A model generated the notes under the pieces. That model was not told where the DNA came from, searched no databases, and saw only the letters and a list, made by a program, of their open reading frames with translations. A program made the position numbers and the translations under genes. Positions 26,627 through 36,600 of a stretch of 64,000 bases of DNA are shown here, one piece after another; the first letter of the stretch is position 1, and each line of letters starts with the position of its first letter. The stretch is from contig CAZREW010000007.1 in the NCBI GenBank assembly GCA_964599375.1, forward strand, positions 1-64,000. The letters are read 5' to 3'. The DNA comes from JAUWCL01 sp964599375. GTDB taxonomy: Bacteria > Krumholzibacteriota > Krumholzibacteriia > Krumholzibacteriales > Krumholzibacteriaceae.

Positions 26627-27964
26627 ATGTCGAGGCTTCAGATCCCTTACACCAGCGTCCTGCTGGACCCGACCGACTACGATCCAGAACGGTTCGAATC
26701 GGTCCTCAAGAGGTTTCTCGGCGACAGGGACGGGGATCCCGTCGTCATCGAGGTATTCAACGATCACGTCCAGTATCTGACGTTCATAAAAGACGGCCAG
26801 GTCTACTGGTGCTGCGTCAGCGACCCGGACGGATTTTCGGGACTCTCAGTGAGGGACTGCTTCTCCTCGCTTCGCAGGACCCAGTTCCCGAAGGTGATCG
26901 GGTATTCGGTCAATCTGCTTCTGTTCCACTCGCTGATCGTCTACCTTCAGACAAAGCCCGAACTCAAGGTCAGCTCTACACTCGTCGACCTCGACGAGCT
27001 CCTCGACAGAATAGAATCGGAGAAGCGCAACGCGCTTGTCACCGCTCTTCAGCCCGGTAACCTCGTGATGCTCAGATACAAGGAGGGTGTCCCGGCCGCA
27101 TGCTACCACGGCCTCAGCACCGGTGTCTCCGGGGAGACGAGCAGGCGTGAGGACTTCCTGGTGAAGATATACACGATGGCCACGAAGGCCCCGTTCGAGA
27201 TAAGGATATACACCGATCTCGTGGTGACGCATTCAGAGGACGCCAGAAGGATCCCGGCGGACTACGAGGGCACGGCAACTTCGTTTTTCCTCAGCCAGCC
27301 TCCGAAACTGATCGTAAAGCTTAAGAACAGGCCCCTTAAGACTTACAACTTCACTGGCAAGCAGATCACGATCGGCAGGCTGCCCCAGAACGATATAGTG
27401 ATAGACAACCTGAGCGTATCGAGACAGCACGCGGTCATCCATTCGGTCAGATCCGGGTACGTGATCCGCGACCTCGGCAGCAAGAACGGCACGCTGCTGA
27501 ATGGAGAGAAGGTCGAACAGGGCGAGCTGCGCGGCGGGGACACGATCCAGATCGGCAAATACGAGATAGCTTTCCAGGTGACAACCGGAGAAGAAGGCTC
27601 CTGCGATACCCTCGACCAGACCGTGATCATACCGAGGTTCCACAGCGGCAGCTGTGCGGGGCGTGAAGCCCCTGCGGTGGAGAAGGACGATTTCCCCAGG
27701 CTGTACAGGCGAAGCGAGCAGGAGGAGTACCCGATCGAGGGTGACAGCCTCGTGATCGGCCGCAGCAGGGAATCGGATATCAGGCTCAAGGGCCTATTCG
27801 CTCCGCGCGTCAGGGTGAACATCCACAGGATGGGACCTGACTGGGTCCTGCAGGCTGACGGCCAGAGGGCGGTCAGGGTCAACGGCGAGAAGATGGAAGA
27901 GAAGGTCCTTCAGGAAGAGGACCTCATCGCCATCGGCTCGGAGGAGTTTGTGTTCAAGCACTGA
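26627..27964 (+). CDS. Double FHA-domain protein
   Basis: A 445-residue protein. Residues about 1-225 form a domain I do not recognise (DPVVIEVFNDHVQYLTFIKD). FHA domain 1 is at about 243-301 with ITIGRLPQNDIVIDNLSVSR, QHAVI and DLGSKNGTLLNG, all the residues needed to bind phosphothreonine. A second FHA-like domain at about 373-434 keeps LVIGRSRESDIRL but has lost the SRxH part and may not bind phosphate. The likely partner is the Ser/Thr kinase two genes downstream. ATG at 26627 is chosen because it lies after the predicted transcription start. Confidence 0.88.
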   Translation: MSRLQIPYTSVLLDPTDYDPERFESVLKRFLGDRDGDPVVIEVFNDHVQYLTFIKDGQVYWCCVSDPDGFSGLSVRDCFSSLRRTQFPKVIGYSVNLLLFHSLIVYLQTKPELKVSSTLVDLDELLDRIESEKRNALVTALQPGNLVMLRYKEGVPAACYHGLSTGVSGETSRREDFLVKIYTMATKAPFEIRIYTDLVVTHSEDARRIPADYEGTATSFFLSQPPKLIVKLKNRPLKTYNFTGKQITIGRLPQNDIVIDNLSVSRQHAVIHSVRSGYVIRDLGSKNGTLLNGEKVEQGELRGGDTIQIGKYEIAFQVTTGEEGSCDTLDQTVIIPRFHSGSCAGREAPAVEKDDFPRLYRRSEQEEYPIEGDSLVIGRSRESDIRLKGLFAPRVRVNIHRMGPDWVLQADGQRAVRVNGEKMEEKVLQEEDLIAIGSEEFVFKH

Positions 27965-27968
27965 TACG

Positions 27969-28697
27969 ATGAAGTACCTTGTATTCTCAGATATTCACGG
28001 CAACGTCCAGGCGCTGGAGACTCTGGTGGAGGAGATCGCCGGGGTCAAGCCCGATTTCGTCGTATCGCTCGGCGATGTTGTCGGCTACGGAGCCAACCCA
28101 TCAGCCTGCGTTGACCTTGTCGACAAGCACTGCGACATCAGGGTCTGCGGCAACCACGATTATGTCGCGGCGGGCCTGGCAGACAGCGAGGATTTCAACG
28201 TCACCGCCAGGATATCGATAGAATGGACCAAGGGTGTCCTGTCCGCCGCGCACAAGGAACTCCTCTCAAGATACGACACTGTCAAGCAGCACGGCGAGTG
28301 CCTCTTCGCCCACGCCTCTCCCGTCTCCCCTCTCGACTTCGAATACATCTACACGGCGAGACAGGCAGAGAAGGCATTCCGCAAGACGCAGGCCAGGTTT
28401 ATCTTCATAGGACATACGCATGTGCCGGGCATTATAAGCTACGACCCCTCGTCCGGCTGCAGGGTCGAGAAAAGCTCGAAGCTCGAGATCGAGCCAGGCC
28501 GCCGTTACCTGATCAACGCGGGAAGCGTCGGCCAGCCAAGGGACGGTGTCAGCGCTTCCAGCTTCGCCGTCATCGACGTTCAACGGGGCAGGATCAGCAT
28601 CAGGAGGATCCCTTACGACGTGGCCGAGGCCCAGGAGAGGATCAGGGCAGAGGGACTGCCCGAATCGCTGGCGTCAAGGCTGGTGGTGGCGAGATGA
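27969..28697 (+). CDS. Calcineurin-like metallophosphoesterase (YfcE/MJ0936 type)
   Basis: A 242-residue phosphoesterase with the full dimetal set: DIHGN at residue 9, GDVVGYG near 35, CGNHDYV near 59 and GHTHVPG near 146. Such enzymes hydrolyse phosphodiesters or phosphoproteins in the cytoplasm; the substrate is unknown. ATG at 27969 is four bases after the FHA stop, and the stop overlaps the kinase start by ATGA. Its place between an FHA protein and a kinase suggests it may remove phosphate in the same pathway; that is inference. Confidence 0.88.
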   Translation: MKYLVFSDIHGNVQALETLVEEIAGVKPDFVVSLGDVVGYGANPSACVDLVDKHCDIRVCGNHDYVAAGLADSEDFNVTARISIEWTKGVLSAAHKELLSRYDTVKQHGECLFAHASPVSPLDFEYIYTARQAEKAFRKTQARFIFIGHTHVPGIISYDPSSGCRVEKSSKLEIEPGRRYLINAGSVGQPRDGVSASSFAVIDVQRGRISIRRIPYDVAEAQERIRAEGLPESLASRLVVAR

Positions 28698-30445
28698 CGG
28701 ATATGGAAGGCAGAAACTACCAGATCATCAGCACGCTCGCGACCGGCGGCACGGCCGTCCTGTACAAGGCCATCCAGAGATCCCTGGACCGAGAGGTCGT
28801 TATAAAGAGGCTGCATTCGCACCTGACTTCCGACGCGAATTTCACCAAGCGGTTCGAGGTGGAGGCCAAGGCCGCCGCGAGCCTCGACCACGAGAACATC
28901 GTGCGCATCATCGACTCGGGGACGTCCCAGGGGAACTACTTCATAGTGATGGAGTACATAGACGGTTTCTCCCTGAGCGAAATACTCGAGAGACACGGCC
29001 CGCTGGACGACGAGATCGCCATGCTGATCGCGCGGGAGATATGCATAGGCCTCGACCATGCCCACCAGCACGGGATAATCCACAGGGACGTCAAGCCTGC
29101 CAATATCATGATAACAGCGACCGGACAGGTGAAGATCACCGATTTCGGGCTGGCCAAGCTTATCGGAAGCCAGCTCCAGCACACGGTCGCCGACACGCTC
29201 CTCGGAACTCCGCTCTACATGTCGCCCGAGCAGGCGATAGGCGAGGGTATCGACGGACGCAGCGATATCTTTTCACTCGGGACGATATGCTACGAGATGG
29301 TGACCGGCAGGCAGCCCTTCATAGGCAACACGTACGCCGCCGTGATACAGAAGATAATCGAAGGCCATATCCCGCACCCCAATCGGATCAACGAGAAGGT
29401 ATCTCCCGAGGCCGACCGGATAATAATGAAGGCCCTGAGCAGGGAGCCCTCGAAGAGGTTCGGGACCGCCCTGGAGATGGCAAGGACGATAGAGGCCTGC
29501 GTCGGACAGGAGAAGGTCTGGTCGATCAGGAACAGGCTCCGCCGCCTGGCGGGAGGGTCCGACCCCGCGGTGACCGTCGCCGGGTCAGCGCCTGCCCCGC
29601 TGAGAAGAAGAGGCAGCGCCAGGAGATGGGCCGCCGGCATCGCTGCAGCTGCTGTGATCGCCTCCATGGGTTACACGGCGCTGGAGCGCCCTGACATCAT
29701 AAGCGGGCTTAAAGAACGGGCTGAAAGAGCGGTCGAGGGATTCAGGTCGGAAAAGCCGGCCGGCCTTCTCGAGGCTTCTGATACCCCGGGCGGTCCTATC
29801 GAGAGCCTGCTCACCGCGGCAGCCGACTCGGTAACCGCCGTTGAAGATTCGCTGGCCGTAGAGACACTGCCAGCCGAGCCACTCCTTGCAGCAGGGCCAC
29901 CTGAGGGAATCGCCCCTGAGCCCGATACAATCGCCTCGGAACCCGAGCCGGTCCACGCAGCCGATCCTCCAGCAGCCAGGGAGGAGGAACCGGCCACTCC
30001 TGAGGAGACGGCCCCCGCTGTCGGTCTGATCGATATCTATGTCGAGCCTGAAGCGGAGATACAGATCGATGGCCGCTGGAGAGCGGCGACGGGCAGGTTC
30101 GGCCCTGTGGAGCTCCCCGAGGGCCCGCATGATGTCGTCCTCAGGCAGCAGGGATACAGGGATTACATGGAGAGGATCGTCATCAGGAGAGGAGAGCTGT
30201 CGAGAAGGAGGATCGAGCTCCAGCACGTCACCGGCGGCCTCGATTTCTCGACCGTCGCCGGAGCGAGCGTCTTCGTCAACGGCAAATTTCACGGGACGAC
30301 TCCGCTTCGCACCGCCCTCCAGCTTCCCGCGGGGAAATACCTGGTCGAGCTCAAGAAGCACGGTTATCTGACCTGGACCGGCGAGGTCGACATCCCCTCG
30401 AACGAAACGCTGTCGCTTAAGATCAACATGATCCAGCGCCAGTGA
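28694..30445 (+). CDS. Membrane Ser/Thr protein kinase with PEGA domains
   Basis: A 583-residue PknB-type kinase. The kinase domain covers residues about 9-265, with the ATP Lys in VVIKRL, HRDVKPANIM near 129, ITDFGLAK near 149 and GTPLYMSPEQA. The glycine loop is LATGGTAVLY, where the first Gly of the usual GxGxxG is replaced by Ala. One membrane helix lies near 312-330, then an acidic Pro/Glu-rich linker. PEGA domains at about 443-500 and 514-582 lie outside the membrane and may sense the envelope. The 3' end overlaps the convergent GT9 gene by 23 bases. Confidence 0.9.
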   Translation: MTDMEGRNYQIISTLATGGTAVLYKAIQRSLDREVVIKRLHSHLTSDANFTKRFEVEAKAAASLDHENIVRIIDSGTSQGNYFIVMEYIDGFSLSEILERHGPLDDEIAMLIAREICIGLDHAHQHGIIHRDVKPANIMITATGQVKITDFGLAKLIGSQLQHTVADTLLGTPLYMSPEQAIGEGIDGRSDIFSLGTICYEMVTGRQPFIGNTYAAVIQKIIEGHIPHPNRINEKVSPEADRIIMKALSREPSKRFGTALEMARTIEACVGQEKVWSIRNRLRRLAGGSDPAVTVAGSAPAPLRRRGSARRWAAGIAAAAVIASMGYTALERPDIISGLKERAERAVEGFRSEKPAGLLEASDTPGGPIESLLTAAADSVTAVEDSLAVETLPAEPLLAAGPPEGIAPEPDTIASEPEPVHAADPPAAREEEPATPEETAPAVGLIDIYVEPEAEIQIDGRWRAATGRFGPVELPEGPHDVVLRQQGYRDYMERIVIRRGELSRRRIELQHVTGGLDFSTVAGASVFVNGKFHGTTPLRTALQLPAGKYLVELKKHGYLTWTGEVDIPSNETLSLKINMIQRQ

Positions 30446-31607
30446 CCGGCTCCCGCGCAAGGAGCTCTTCCACCGCTTCGAGCACTTCACCCGTCGTGAC
30501 CGAATCGATCCTGCCGTCGGCAGGCGTTACCGCGACCACCGCTTCAGATACGGGCTTCCACCTGTGAGGGTCGGTCGGCCCGAAGACCTCGACGCACCAT
30601 GCCCCCACGGCGCCGGCGATGTGAGCCACACCCGTGTCGTTGCACACCGATACGGCCGCCTTCCTCATGAGCGCTCCTAGAAAACCGGTGGTCGGGCAGG
30701 ATATGACCTGGGGCGGGACCTGGCAGGCCTCCAGAAACCTCGTGAAGAATATATCGTCGACGGGGCCGCGCACGGCGATCGAGCGTATGCCGTGCCTGTC
30801 CAGCAGAACGTCAGAGACCTCGGCGAACCTCTCCGGGGGCCAGATATTCTGGACCTTCCCCGCGCCTGGATGGATGACCGCGTATGGGCTGGAGCCGAAC
30901 GACGCCGCTATGAACTCCCCGCACGCCCTCTCCTCCCAGTCGAGAGGCACGAGCATCGACGAGAGATCGTCCTCCTCTATCCCGAGGGCTCGCAGGGGAA
31001 ACAGGTTGTGCTCGCTCTCGTGCATCAGCGCCAACTCATCCTCGTCCGGAAGAGGGAGCTCGAGATCATAATATTTTGACGTCAGCTCCGAGCCGAATGG
31101 CGCACTCGATGATCCAGCCCTCCAGGCCGCTCCGCTCACTGCGCCGAGAAGCATGCTCGTGACCGAGAACGAGACGGTGTTGAGAACGATCAGCAGGTCG
31201 AACCGCTCGCTGCGCAACCCGCGCACAAACCGTATAAAGGCCAGCGGGTCCTTCCTGTTCCTCTTCTTCGACCACGTGACGACCTCATCGACGAAGGGAT
31301 TGTTCCGCATGACCCCGCTGTTTATATCAGCGGCGAGAAGGGTGATCCACGCGTTCGGGAACTTCTTCCTGATCCCCCTGAACGCTGGAACGGCGAGCAG
31401 CATATCTCCCATCTGGTTGTGCTGCCTGATGACAAGCAGCTTCCTTACCGAAACCGGGTCGGGAGGCACAGCGGCGCTTCCCCTCCTGCCGAGCATGGGA
31501 GCGAGGGCTTCGGCGAGCAGCATCTTTCCCCTTTTTTCTATCTTCTTCTTCAATGCCCGAGGCCCCCACAGTAAAATCTTTCCCACCCGTGAAAAAATCT
31601 GGAACAT
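30423..31607 (-). CDS. Glycosyltransferase family 9 (heptosyltransferase-like)
   Basis: A 394-residue GT9 enzyme, the family that adds heptose to lipopolysaccharide core. VIRQHNQMGDMLLAVPAFRGI is the N-terminal acceptor side; VIHPGAGKVQNIWPPERFAEV and VCNDTGVAHIAGAVG with FGPTDPHRW form the ADP-sugar site. The basic N-terminus KKKIEKRGK suits membrane association. Its presence suggests a Gram-negative envelope with a sugar core. The gene follows rsgA on the same strand. Confidence 0.88.
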   Translation of the reverse strand: MFQIFSRVGKILLWGPRALKKKIEKRGKMLLAEALAPMLGRRGSAAVPPDPVSVRKLLVIRQHNQMGDMLLAVPAFRGIRKKFPNAWITLLAADINSGVMRNNPFVDEVVTWSKKRNRKDPLAFIRFVRGLRSERFDLLIVLNTVSFSVTSMLLGAVSGAAWRAGSSSAPFGSELTSKYYDLELPLPDEDELALMHESEHNLFPLRALGIEEDDLSSMLVPLDWEERACGEFIAASFGSSPYAVIHPGAGKVQNIWPPERFAEVSDVLLDRHGIRSIAVRGPVDDIFFTRFLEACQVPPQVISCPTTGFLGALMRKAAVSVCNDTGVAHIAGAVGAWCVEVFGPTDPHRWKPVSEAVVAVTPADGRIDSVTTGEVLEAVEELLAREPVTGAGSC

Positions 31608-31682
31608 TAAAGACGGTGATTCGTAACAATAGGCAGAGAGCGGATCAATTATCCCACCACCTTCAATCTCTCCTTACCTTAG

Positions 31683-31705
31683 GAGCGGCCCGCAACGGGC
31701 CGCTC
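31683..31705. terminator. Strong hairpin downstream of rsgA
   Basis: A perfect 10-base stem GAGCGGCCCG with CGGGCCGCTC and loop CAA, four bases past the rsgA stop. No T-run follows on the minus strand; on the plus strand TTCTTATT follows. It may mark the 3' end of the rsgA mRNA, with partial readthrough to the GT9 gene. Confidence 0.45.
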
Positions 31706-31708
31706 TTC

Positions 31709-32653
31709 TTATTCCCGCTCCTGCTCGAGGCTCTCCAGTATCCGGAGATAACTGTCGTAACGGGTTTCCGGGATCTCTCCCTTTTCTACGGCCTCCTTGA
31801 CGGCGCAGCCAGGTTCATGGCTGTGAGTGCAGGTACTGAACCTGCAGCCTCCGAGATACGGCTCGAAGTCCCGGAAATACTCGCCCAGAGTCTCCTTCTC
31901 CACCCCCCAGACTCCGAACTCCCTGATTCCTGGGGAATCCCCGAGCCAGCCTCCCGTGGAGAGCCTGTGAAACTCGAAATGTGTCGTAGTGTGCTTCCCC
32001 TTACCCGTGCTGGAACTTACGTTCGATATCCTCGCCTCGATACCCGGCTCGATCTTCGAAAGCAGCGACGTCTTGCCGGCCCCCGATGGGCCGGCAAGCA
32101 TCGTGCGCCGGCCCGCCATCATCTCGGCCAGTTCCCCGATACCCTCACCCGTGACCGCGCTCGCGCGGATGACCCTGTACCGCATCCGCGGATACGGGGC
32201 AAGAGTCTCCTCGAGCCAGACCGCGTCATCTAACAGGTCGATCTTGTTCACGACGACGACGGGTTCGATGCCGTCGCGCTCCGCGGCTGTGAGCATGCGG
32301 TCGATAAGCCTGGGGTTGAGCGAGGGGTCCCTGACCGAGTGAACGAGAAACACGTGATCGAGGTTGGCACCGAGTATGCGGAAGCCCCTCCGGCCCCGTG
32401 TCTCCGATCTTACGAAGATCGACCTTCGAGGCCTGACAGCGGTGATAAGCCCAGAGGGGCCGCTGGAATCTCGTTCAGGTTCCTTGCGGTACTCTACGAC
32501 ATCCCCCACGACGGGAAGGACCTCATCATCAAAGGTGCTGATCCGGAACTTCCCCCTCACGCTGCATCTTATCTCCTCACCGGAATCGTAAACATAATGA
32601 TCCGAGCCTTTTATCCTTATCAGTAACCCTTCGTTGATTTCCCTGTCTTTCAT
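31709..32653 (-). CDS. rsgA: Ribosome small-subunit GTPase RsgA
   Basis: A 314-residue circularly permuted GTPase that helps 30S subunit maturation. An OB fold covers residues 1-75, G4 is VVNKIDLL, then G1 LAGPSGAGKTSLL, a G2-like TTTHFEF and G3 DSPGIREFG. The C-terminal zinc site CRFSTCTHSHEPGC is complete. A switch-region TGKGKHTT stretch is intact. It is read leftward from an AT-rich divergent promoter region. Confidence 0.94.
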   Translation of the reverse strand: MKDREINEGLLIRIKGSDHYVYDSGEEIRCSVRGKFRISTFDDEVLPVVGDVVEYRKEPERDSSGPSGLITAVRPRRSIFVRSETRGRRGFRILGANLDHVFLVHSVRDPSLNPRLIDRMLTAAERDGIEPVVVVNKIDLLDDAVWLEETLAPYPRMRYRVIRASAVTGEGIGELAEMMAGRRTMLAGPSGAGKTSLLSKIEPGIEARISNVSSSTGKGKHTTTHFEFHRLSTGGWLGDSPGIREFGVWGVEKETLGEYFRDFEPYLGGCRFSTCTHSHEPGCAVKEAVEKGEIPETRYDSYLRILESLEQERE

Positions 32654-32707
32654 TTCGAAGCCGCCGGAAGTACTAAATTAACTGTCTGCCAATAAATAAT
32701 TTTAACT

Positions 32708-32753
32708 ATAATATCAAAAACCTGTTGTTTAAAAAAGGCGAAATTGCTATACA
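32708..32753. promoter_or_regulatory. AT-rich divergent promoter region
   Basis: Rightward, TTGTTT (32725-32730), a 17-base spacer and TATACA (32748-32753) make a good sigma-70 promoter for the EIIA operon. Leftward, TGATATTAT gives an extended -10 (TATTAT, 32708-32713) for rsgA with a poor -35. The stretch is far more AT-rich than its surroundings. Confidence 0.55.
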
Positions 32754-32762
32754 GAGAATGAG

Positions 32763-33254
32763 TTGACTGTGAAAGCAAGAGAGGATATGGGATCAAACAA
32801 GCTCGCTTCACTCTTCCAGGAAGACCTCTGTATATTCAGTCTGCGGTCCCGGAAGAAAGCCTCCGTCCTTCAGGAAATGGTCAGGCACCTGAAGGCCGCC
32901 GGAAAGATCACCGACGAACATTTCATACTGGAGATGCTCAAGAACCGAGAAAGCCTCGGATCGACCGGCCTGGGTCTCGGCGTAGCGTTCCCGCATGGAA
33001 GATCGATAGCAATCCCGGGCCTGACAGTGCTCTTCGCCCGCTCCGCGTCGGGGGTAGACTTCGAGGCCCTCGACGGCAAGCCAACAAGGATATTCTTTCT
33101 TATCCTCGCTCCATCCGAGAAGGGCGCGGAGACTTATCTCTCCCTGCTCAGCCGGCTGACTGCCCTGGTCCAGCAGCCGAAGACCTTGAAGAAGCTTTAC
33201 GACGTGAAGGATTTCGAGACCCTACAGGAGGTCCTGGGGGGTGATGAGGGATGA
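32763..33254 (+). CDS. PTS EIIA-like (PtsN/fructose-type) protein
   Basis: A 163-residue domain of the PTS EIIA type-2 fold. The phospho-accepting His lies in LGLGVAFPHGRS (residue 78 counted from TTG 32763). Residues ITDEHFILEMLKNRESLGSTG and the C-terminal helix around LLSRLTALVQQPKTLKKL match the family. No EIIB or EIIC domain is attached, so it is more likely regulatory, as PtsN is, than a sugar importer part. The start is uncertain: TTG 32763, GTG 32769 and ATG 32787 are all in frame. PtsN is often linked to sigma-54 genes, and here it heads the operon with the sigma-54 activator. Confidence 0.85.
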   Translation: MTVKAREDMGSNKLASLFQEDLCIFSLRSRKKASVLQEMVRHLKAAGKITDEHFILEMLKNRESLGSTGLGLGVAFPHGRSIAIPGLTVLFARSASGVDFEALDGKPTRIFFLILAPSEKGAETYLSLLSRLTALVQQPKTLKKLYDVKDFETLQEVLGGDEG

Positions 33255-33595
33255 GAGAGGAATTCAAACTGCTTATAGCGCTGCAGGACCTCGACATCAT
33301 GATAAGGGAGGCCGAGGAAAAAAAGACCTCCGATCAGCTGAAGGACATGGGATTCCAGCTCGACGGGCTGGAAGAACTGCATAAAGGCAGGGCCAAGCTC
33401 GCCGCGAAGATCCCCGCGGCGCTGAGGAACCGCTACGAGAGGCTCGCCGCCCATTACAGGGTCGCGATAATACCCGTGACAGGGGATAAATGCCTCGGCT
33501 GCTTTGTAAAGCTCCCCACATCATTCTTCTCGTCCGCTTATAGCAGCGAGCTGCTGACATGCGAAAACTGCGGCCGGCTTCTCTTCATACCGTAA
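33251..33595 (+). CDS. Short C4-type zinc-ribbon protein
   Basis: A 114-residue protein. The C-terminal zinc ribbon has Cys81-x2-Cys84 and Cys104-x2-Cys107 (DKCLGC, LTCENCG), as in the zf-RING_7 / CdsZ-type family. Relatives usually have about 240 residues with a long coiled coil; here the helical part is only about 70 residues. It might bind nucleic acid or the ribosome, but that is inference. ATGA couples it to the EIIA gene. Confidence 0.75.
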   Translation: MREEFKLLIALQDLDIMIREAEEKKTSDQLKDMGFQLDGLEELHKGRAKLAAKIPAALRNRYERLAAHYRVAIIPVTGDKCLGCFVKLPTSFFSSAYSSELLTCENCGRLLFIP

Positions 33596-33685
33596 TTCAA
33601 TGCTTGTAATCCCCGTTAGATTGAAGTAAAGTATCTTTACCTGTCAAATTCTTTAACAGCGAGTCCACTGCAGCGGTCGGAAGCG

Positions 33686-36600
33686 ATGGAAAACGAGCTC
33701 GGATTCACCTCCCGTTACGCCATAAAGAAGGCTTTGGGCGCCTATCCTCCGTGGCAGGGTTTCAGCGTCACGGATTCCCTCAGCGGCAAGGACTACCTCC
33801 TCTTCTCTCTTGCCGTTCCCGACGAAACATCGATCTCGATCGATGACCTCCTGATGCGAGACCACCTGTTCAGTGACTTGGCCGTCGACGGCACGCGCGC
33901 CCTCTCGATCCAGGAGAGCGGCGGAGGCATTTTCTTCCTGCTGCCGTGGCAGGAACTGCTGCCCGTCACAAAGATGCTCCCCTCCCTGAAACCGGAGGAA
34001 TGCCTGGAACTGACGCGGCACCTGGCGGCGTCTTTTCTCGAATGCATCTACTCGGGACGCTTCTTTCACAACCTTTCGATTGGGTCGGTCGTGCTGCAAG
34101 GAAGTACGGCGAGCATCCTTCCGACGGCGTACCTCGTCCCGGGAGCAGTGCTCGAGAGGCTCGATCCTTCGGCCGGACGCTCAGGGGACGAGGACCTTTA
34201 CGACGACCTGAACGCATTCGGCGAGCTGCTGTCCCTCTTCTGCCGGTACCTACCCGAGGAGTTTTCCGCCTCGTGCTCGGATACAGCCGGGCTGCTTCGC
34301 GCCTCAGGGCCCGTGACCGGGGACGACCTTTTTACGGTCATGGACAGGCTCAGCCGGCTGGTCGGGCTCCAGACAGGTCTTCGCGTCGCCACAGCCGGCA
34401 GGCGAACGCCGCTGAAGAATCACTCGGCGGCGATGACCCTTATAAAGCAGGCCGCTCTCAGGGCGCGCGATGACGGCAGGCAGATGGTGATAGTCTCGGG
34501 GCGCTCGGGTGAAGGCAAGACTTCACTGCTCGAGGAGGCTGCGAAAAGGCTCGCCGGGGAATGGGGGTTCAGTGGCAATGGCGTAGCGGACGATCAGAGC
34601 GTATTCAAGGATTTCCGGGAACGTGGCGAGCATTCCGACACCGGGTTCGCGGTTCATGACGACCATCACCAGGACCAGATCCTCAGCGGCCTGATAGTCG
34701 ACCGACTCTCCCACGACCTGGAAAAGAGCAGGATGGCCATCATCGGCCTGAGCGATGAAGCCCCCGCCTGGTTTTCCAGTGCGGTCCGTTCCGAGGGGCG
34801 CGAAAAAGGGTTTCAGATAACCGACATCGATATGCCCGAGCTTGATTTCGCCCGAAAGAGCGGATCTGTCCTCAGGCTTCTCCCGAAAGACCGCAGGGCC
34901 GGTGTGAAGAAGCTTCTGGACCGCGGCGACAGCTTCGCCATCATGGAGCTCAAGGCAAGGCTGGCGGCTGAGGACGCGGTCGGAGAGATCCCGGCCGGCA
35001 ACGTGATCGATTCACTCGGCGAAGAGGAAAAGTCGGTCCTTTCCTTCATAGCGATATTCAGGTTCGATGTGCCTCTCTCTATACTGAAGGAGATCTTCTC
35101 GACCGAGGAAGGCAGCTTCTACAGGGTGCTGCACCGCCTCGTCGCGCTGGGCATCATCCACAGGAAGGGGCGCAAGTCGTGCTTCAACGGCGGCGATCTC
35201 TGCACGCTCTTCAGCATAAGCGGAAAGAGCATCGCCTCCATGATCGAGGAATCGATCGATTCCCGGAGGCGTGTGCAGATACACAGGAACATAGCCCAGA
35301 TCCTCAAGGAGACGCAGGGAGCGCCGTCGGCGTACATCTTCTATCATCTTGTCAGGGCGGGCGACATGGAGGAAGCGGCTTTCAGGGGACTGCGTGTCTT
35401 CCAGCTCCTTCTGACGCGGAAAAAGCTTAACGCGATAAATTCCTTCAATGACGGCTACATGAGCCTCGGGCTCGACCGTCATCTGCCGGTCGAGATGAAG
35501 CTCAACCTTCTGCTGGAGCTGGGCAACTACTACGCCAATATCGGCAGGATCGAGAAGGCCGAGGAGTTCTTCAGAAAATGCCGCGAGGAGACGAGCACTA
35601 GCGACACCTGGCAGAGGCACAGGGAGCTGGCCGTCGAGGCGATAAGGAAGGAATGCGAGATACTGGAGAAGCGCGGCGATTTTATCATAGCCGAGGAGCT
35701 TCTCAAGAAGGCGCTCGAGACGCACGGCGAGCACGTGCTGGCGCGCGAGAGGGCCAAGTTGTACAACGATCTTGCCTGGGTGTACTACCGCATCGGCAAG
35801 TTCGAGGAGTCGTGGGAAAACTGCCTGCTCGTCCACAAGCTGCTCGACAAGAAGCAGCACCCGATGGAGCTCGCGCAGTCATACAACCTGATGGGCGCGA
35901 TCAACTGGAACAGAAGCAAGTACGACGAGGCGCTCCTCTGCCACAAGAAATGCCTCGCGCTCCGCGAGGACTGCAACGACGAGCTGGGCGTAGCGGCGAG
36001 CTTCAACAACCTCGGGCTGGTCTACCGCTCGATGGGAAGGATCAAGGAGGCGCTCGAGAGTTTCACGAAGAGCATGCGGATCAAGCAGCGCAACAACAAC
36101 AGGCCCGGCCTGGCGGCGGTCCATCTCAACATCGCCCTCGCCTGCCTAGATACCGAGGACCTCGAGAAGGCGGAAGCGAACTGCATGACGGCCGTCAAGC
36201 TGGCCGAAGACCTTGGAAACCAGCAGCTGCTCGCCGAGATCTTCGGCACTCTCGGGGAGATACGCCTCGGCAAGGGCGACACCGCGGAGGCCCGCAACCA
36301 CTATTTCAGAGCGCTTCATATCTGCCAGAAGACCCGCTCGCTCCGTGAGAAGGCGGTCGTGCTCAGAAGGCTGGGCGAGCTCGGGCTCATCGAGGGGAAG
36401 ATCGAAGAGACCAGGGACCTGCTAGGCGAGGCGAGAGAGCTCAACAGGCAGATCGGATCGCGCCTGGAGACGGCACTTCTGGACCTGCTCGACGGAAGGC
36501 TGCAGCTTGCCGAGGGGAAACGAGAGCACGGCCGTCGTATCCTCGAGGAGACGAGCTTCGAGCTGTCGCTGCTCGGCAGGAAGGGGACGGCTGCCTCGGT

